Translations under genes and position numbers: made by a program
Shown: positions 60,854-64,000 of the stretch, in pieces
Layout of the letters: each line of letters opens with the position of its first letter
How positions within the stretch are numbered: the first letter of the stretch is position 1
Assembly: GCF_030219325.1 (NCBI RefSeq)
Contig: NZ_CP126625.1
Span: 124,001 to 188,000 of the forward strand
Reading direction: 5' to 3'
Origin: Geothrix sp.
GTDB taxonomy: Bacteria; Acidobacteriota; Holophagae; Holophagales; Holophagaceae
Length of the DNA stretch: 64,000 nt
The notes under the pieces: generated by a model
The model's database searches: none
What the model was told of the DNA's origin: nothing
Seen by the model: only the letters and a program-made list of their open reading frames with translations

Positions 60854-63331
60854 ATGGACTACGCCTTCGACTTCCCCCTGGCGGGCGGCCTCCACGCCTG
60901 GCCCGCCGCCGCCCTCCGCGAGCGGAGCGCGGCCCACTCCGCCCGCTTCGAATTCCTGAACGAGCGCACGGGCCGGACCGCATCCCTGGACAGCGTGCTG
61001 GGCCTGCTGGCCACGGACACCCGGAAGGGCGACCCTTGCCGGATCCGTGTGGAAGCCGGCGACGAGGCCGAGGCCCACCGCGACCTGGTCACCTTCCTGC
61101 AGGGCCCCTTCCTGGACTGCGACCGCAGCGTGGCGTCCGGGACGCGGGCCTCCACCGTGGTCCCGCGCCTGGTGGAGCGCTCCGGCGGACGCTGGTGGGC
61201 GGGCGAGGGTGTCTCTGAAGGCGTGGGTACCGGCCTGGCCGTGGGGCTGAGCGCCACTGCGCCGCGGTCCCGGGAGCCGCAGGGCGAACCGCAGGCCGAG
61301 GCCGAGCTGCAGGCGCTCCAGGGGGCCATCGCGGCCCTGGGGGCGCGGCTGCAGGCTGAGATTCGCCAGGCCACCCATGCCGCCCCGCGCAGCGTGCTGG
61401 AGGTGCACCGCGCCCTGCTGGAGGATCCGGGCTGGCGCCGCGGCATCGAGGCCGCCATCCGGGAGGATCACCTGGGCGCCGCGGCCGCCGTCGAGGCCGC
61501 CACGCGGTCGGCGGAAGCTTTGCTGGGCCGCTCGGAGCATGCGGCCATCCGCGAGCGGGCCCTGGACCTGCAGGACGTGGCCGACCGGCTGCTCCGCGAG
61601 CTCGGCGGTGAGGCGCCCGAGGCCTCCCGCCTGTGCCTGGTCCAGCCCTCGGTGCTGGTGGCCGAGCGGCTGGCGCCCTCGACCCTCCTCGCCCTGGATC
61701 ACGGACTCCTGCGGGGCCTCGTGCTGGCCGAAGGCGGCGGCACCTCCCACACGGCCATCCTGGCCCGCTCCTTCGGGATCCCCTGTGTGACCGGACTGGT
61801 GCCCGAGGCTGTCGAAGGGAAGCGCCTGCTCGTGGATGGGCTCAGGGGCCTCGTCATTGCGGAACCCACCCCTGAAGTCGAGGCCTACTACCGCCTGGAG
61901 AGCGAGGGACTGCGGCGGTGGACGGCCCGCCTGGCCACACTGCCCGAGGCCCGAACGCAGGATGGGCATCCCGTGCAGGTGCTCGCCAACATCTCCGCCG
62001 CCGAAGAGACCGCCCGTGCCCTGGAGGCCGGGGCCGAGGGCATCGGGCTGTTCCGCACCGAGATGCTCTTCCTCCACCGGCCGACTCCGCCCGGCGAGGA
62101 GGAGCAGGTCCAGGCCTATGCCCGGGTGCTCCGGGAAGCGGCGGGGCGGCCCGTCACCCTGCGGCTGCTGGACGTGGGCGGCGACAAGCCCCTGGCCTAC
62201 CTGCCCCTGCTGCCGGAGGCAAATCCCTTCCTCGGCCGTCGCGGCGTCCGCTGGTACGCCGATCAGGTGGACCTGGTGCGCACCCAGGTCCGGGCGGCCC
62301 TGCGCGCGGCGGCCCACGGCCACCTGCGCCTGATGATCCCCATGGTCGCCGAGGTGGAGGAGCTGCGCTGGGTGCGCGCCCTCGTGCGGGAGGTGCGGGA
62401 GGACCTCGCCGCCGAAGGCGCCACGGCGCCGGAGGTGCCCCTCGGCATCATGGTGGAGGTCCCCGCGGCCGCGCTGAACCTCGAGGCGCTGGCCCGCGAG
62501 GCGGACTTCCTCTGCGTGGGCACCAACGACCTGGTGCAGTACCTGTTCGCCGCGGACCGCGGCGACGCCGGCCTGGCGAAGGCCAGCCACGAGTGGCATC
62601 CGGCCACCCTGCGCCTCCTGGCGCACATCGCCCAGGGCGCGAAGGCCGCCGGGAAGCCCCTGAGCCTCTGCGGGGAGATGGCCAGCCGGACGAGGCTGCT
62701 GCCACTCCTGCTGGGCCTCGGTTTCGACGAGCTCAGCGTGGCGCCCTCCGCCGTGAGGGGCATCCGGGCCGCCCTCGCCTCCCTGGATTTGCCAGCCTGC
62801 CTGGACCTCACCCGGAAGGCGCTGCGGGCCGCCACCGCCCTCGAGGTCGAAGGGCTCCTGGATGGGGCCCTGGGCTCCGGCGCCGCGCCGCCCCTGCTGG
62901 ATCCAGACCTGGTGGTGCTCGGGGCCGATTGCGCCACCAAGGAGGAGGCCCTCAAGCTCCTGGTGGAGCGGCTCGTCAGCGCCGGACGCACCCGGGATCC
63001 CCTGGGCCTGGAGGAAGCCATCTGGGCCCGGGAGGCCGCCTACGCCACGGGAATCGGCTTCGGCTTCGCGGTGCCCCACTGCAAGAGCCCCGCCGTGGCC
63101 GCCAACGCCATCGCCGTCCTGCGGCTGGCCGCGCCGGTGGTCTGGAGCGACGAGGCCGAGGCCAGGCTGGTCCTCCTCTTCATCACGCGGCCCGATGGCG
63201 CCGACGAGCACCTCCGGGTCTTCGCCCGGCTGGCCCGCCGCCTCATGGATGCCGACTTCCGCCAGGGGCTCCTCGACGCCCCCGGCGCCGACGCCCTGCT
63301 CGACCTGCTCCGCCCGGTCCTCTCCGACTAG
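60854..63331 (+). CDS. multiphosphoryl transfer protein HPr-EI-IIA (FryA-like)
   Basis: An 825-residue soluble PTS protein with three parts. Residues ~1-90 are HPr-like: LAGGLHAWPAAAL, with His14; the next-but-one residue, normally Arg in GLHARPA, is Trp16. Residues ~115-660 are enzyme I: EGVSEGVGTGLA, His299 in EGGGTSHTAILARSFGIPCV (cut), EGIGLFRTEMLFL, LLDVGGDKPLAYL, CVGTNDLVQYLFAADRG and Cys in LSLCGEMAS. Residues ~680-825 are fructose-type IIA with His742 in FAVPHCKSP. The order HPr-EI-IIA equals E. coli FryA, not FruB. With all general parts built in, this PTS could work without separate ptsH and ptsI. It starts at the base after the IIB stop. Confidence 0.93.
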   Translation: MDYAFDFPLAGGLHAWPAAALRERSAAHSARFEFLNERTGRTASLDSVLGLLATDTRKGDPCRIRVEAGDEAEAHRDLVTFLQGPFLDCDRSVASGTRASTVVPRLVERSGGRWWAGEGVSEGVGTGLAVGLSATAPRSREPQGEPQAEAELQALQGAIAALGARLQAEIRQATHAAPRSVLEVHRALLEDPGWRRGIEAAIREDHLGAAAAVEAATRSAEALLGRSEHAAIRERALDLQDVADRLLRELGGEAPEASRLCLVQPSVLVAERLAPSTLLALDHGLLRGLVLAEGGGTSHTAILARSFGIPCVTGLVPEAVEGKRLLVDGLRGLVIAEPTPEVEAYYRLESEGLRRWTARLATLPEARTQDGHPVQVLANISAAEETARALEAGAEGIGLFRTEMLFLHRPTPPGEEEQVQAYARVLREAAGRPVTLRLLDVGGDKPLAYLPLLPEANPFLGRRGVRWYADQVDLVRTQVRAALRAAAHGHLRLMIPMVAEVEELRWVRALVREVREDLAAEGATAPEVPLGIMVEVPAAALNLEALAREADFLCVGTNDLVQYLFAADRGDAGLAKASHEWHPATLRLLAHIAQGAKAAGKPLSLCGEMASRTRLLPLLLGLGFDELSVAPSAVRGIRAALASLDLPACLDLTRKALRAATALEVEGLLDGALGSGAAPPLLDPDLVVLGADCATKEEALKLLVERLVSAGRTRDPLGLEEAIWAREAAYATGIGFGFAVPHCKSPAVAANAIAVLRLAAPVVWSDEAEARLVLLFITRPDGADEHLRVFARLARRLMDADFRQGLLDAPGADALLDLLRPVLSD

Positions 63332-63364
63332 GACCCTCCACGCCACGCTGCTTCAGGAGCCTTC

Positions 63365-64000
63365 ATGCGCTTTCTCCGCACCACCGCCCTCTCCGCCCTC
63401 GGCCTCGCCCTCGCGGCCGCGCCCCCGACTCCGCCTCAGGACCTGGCGAAGGAGCGGACCCTCTACGTGATGAACTACTCCCACCTGGATACCCAGTGGC
63501 GCTGGTCCTATCCCCTGGTGGTCCGGGAGATGCTGCGGAACACGCTGTACGACAACTTCGCGCTGATGGAACAGCACCCGGACTACGTCTTCAACTGGAG
63601 CGGCGCGGGCCGCTACCAGATGTTCCAGGAGTACTACCCCGGGGAGTACGCGCGGCTGAAGGGCTACGTGGCCAAGGGCCAGTGGTTCCCCGCCGGCTCT
63701 GCCTGGGAGGAATCGGACGTGAACGTGCCGTCCTCGGAATCCCTCCTCCGCCAGCTGCTGCTGGGGCACACCTTCTTCAAGCGGGAGTTCGGCACCGAAA
63801 GCTCCGAGTACATGCTGCCGGACTGCTTCGGCTTCCCGGCTTCGCTGCCCTCGATCCTGGCCCACTGCGGGCTGAAGGGCTTCTCCACCCAGAAGCTCAC
63901 CTGGGGTTCCGCCAACGGCGTGCCCTTCAACGTGGGCCGCTGGGAGGGCCCCGATGGCCGCTCGATCATCGCCGCCCTGAACCCGGGGAGCTACGACGCG
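63365..64000 (+). CDS. exported GH38 alpha-mannosidase (3' end outside window)
   Basis: The first 212 residues of a glycoside hydrolase family 38 protein; the frame is open to the window edge. A signal peptide (FLRTTALSALGLALAAAPP) is followed directly by the catalytic barrel. Zinc and active-site residues: His40 and Asp42 in NYSHLDTQWRW, and probable nucleophile Asp153 in YMLPDCFGF, the GH38 'PD-x-FG' site. GSAWEESDVNVPSSES carries the usual family helix. GH38 enzymes remove terminal alpha-mannose. The signal peptide sets it apart from cytosolic MngB-type enzymes linked to PTS uptake of mannosylglycerate. AGGAG precedes the ATG. It is the fourth gene of the PTS operon, 33 bases after HPr-EI-IIA. 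Confidence 0.9.
   Translation, partial: MRFLRTTALSALGLALAAAPPTPPQDLAKERTLYVMNYSHLDTQWRWSYPLVVREMLRNTLYDNFALMEQHPDYVFNWSGAGRYQMFQEYYPGEYARLKGYVAKGQWFPAGSAWEESDVNVPSSESLLRQLLLGHTFFKREFGTESSEYMLPDCFGFPASLPSILAHCGLKGFSTQKLTWGSANGVPFNVGRWEGPDGRSIIAALNPGSYDA

Noticed and set aside
59735-63346. Minus-strand open frame of about 1200 codons across the PTS genes
   Set aside because: Antisense shadow of IIC, IIB and HPr-EI-IIA; no start signal and no domains.

Overview
The window is about 64 kb of dense, GC-rich bacterial chromosome with 52 protein genes (one cut by each edge), short spacers and many 1-4 base start/stop overlaps. No rRNA, tRNA, CRISPR array, transposase or phage gene was seen. Split glycine decarboxylase (GcvPA/GcvPB), a fused isobutyryl-CoA mutase (IcmF), an M2 peptidase, a type Vd patatin autotransporter and many two-component proteins point to a Gram-negative bacterium. 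An Acidobacteriota member of the Holophagales (Geothrix/Holophaga-like) fits best. This placement is inference from gene content and base composition, not from a marker gene.

Layout. 1-8 kb: end of an envelope-type gene, a cation efflux protein, a flavin reductase/YjbQ pair, a secreted PKD protein divergent from a DUF1573-like protein, a strongly structured 305-base gap, an SPFH membrane protein and an HtrA-type protease. 8-21 kb: two tandem paralogous TPR membrane proteins, icmF, a lytic transglycosylase, an orphan HPt protein, an orphan PstS-like binding protein, and a Spy-like/LytS-type/LytTR module. 20.6-29.6 kb: a methyltransferase, RidA and a SNF2-SWIM pair on the minus strand, divergent from rpiB-rph-patatin. 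29.9-35.4 kb: gcvPA-gcvPB, a strong bidirectional terminator, and modABC on the minus strand. 35.5-46 kb: two consecutive sensor-kinase genes, an M2 peptidase, then a tight run of hslO, an acyltransferase, queC, a methyltransferase, queF, a membrane protein and folK. 46-58.5 kb, minus strand: an S41 peptidase/acyl-CoA dehydrogenase/S9 peptidase group, gmk, a receiver-containing PEP/pyruvate-binding protein, gdhA and a hybrid kinase. 58.5-64 kb: an AraC regulator divergent from a fructose-type PTS (IIC, IIB, HPr-EI-IIA) followed by an exported GH38 alpha-mannosidase that runs off the edge.

How the genes fit together. The right end looks like one sugar-use locus: an exported glycosidase would release sugar, the PTS would import and phosphorylate it, and the AraC protein would sense it. 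Amino acid and carbon metabolism is represented by gcvP, gdhA, icmF and an acyl-CoA dehydrogenase; tRNA queuosine and folate synthesis by queC, queF and folK; envelope upkeep by HtrA, the transglycosylase, the Spy-like protein and S41 peptidase.

Most worth a second look: (1) the 1004-residue protein at 51805-54819, which joins a degenerate receiver, an apparently phosphorylatable receiver and a PPDK/PEP-synthase-type ATP-binding domain but has no phosphohistidine swivel or PEP-binding barrel; (2) two inverted-repeat elements, each starting at a stop codon and each built from a 10-base CGCRRAT-NNN unit, after folK and gmk; (3) a predicted hairpin that buries the ribosome-binding site of the Spy-like gene; (4) the PTS/GH38 locus, whose HPr domain has the active-site arginine changed to tryptophan.
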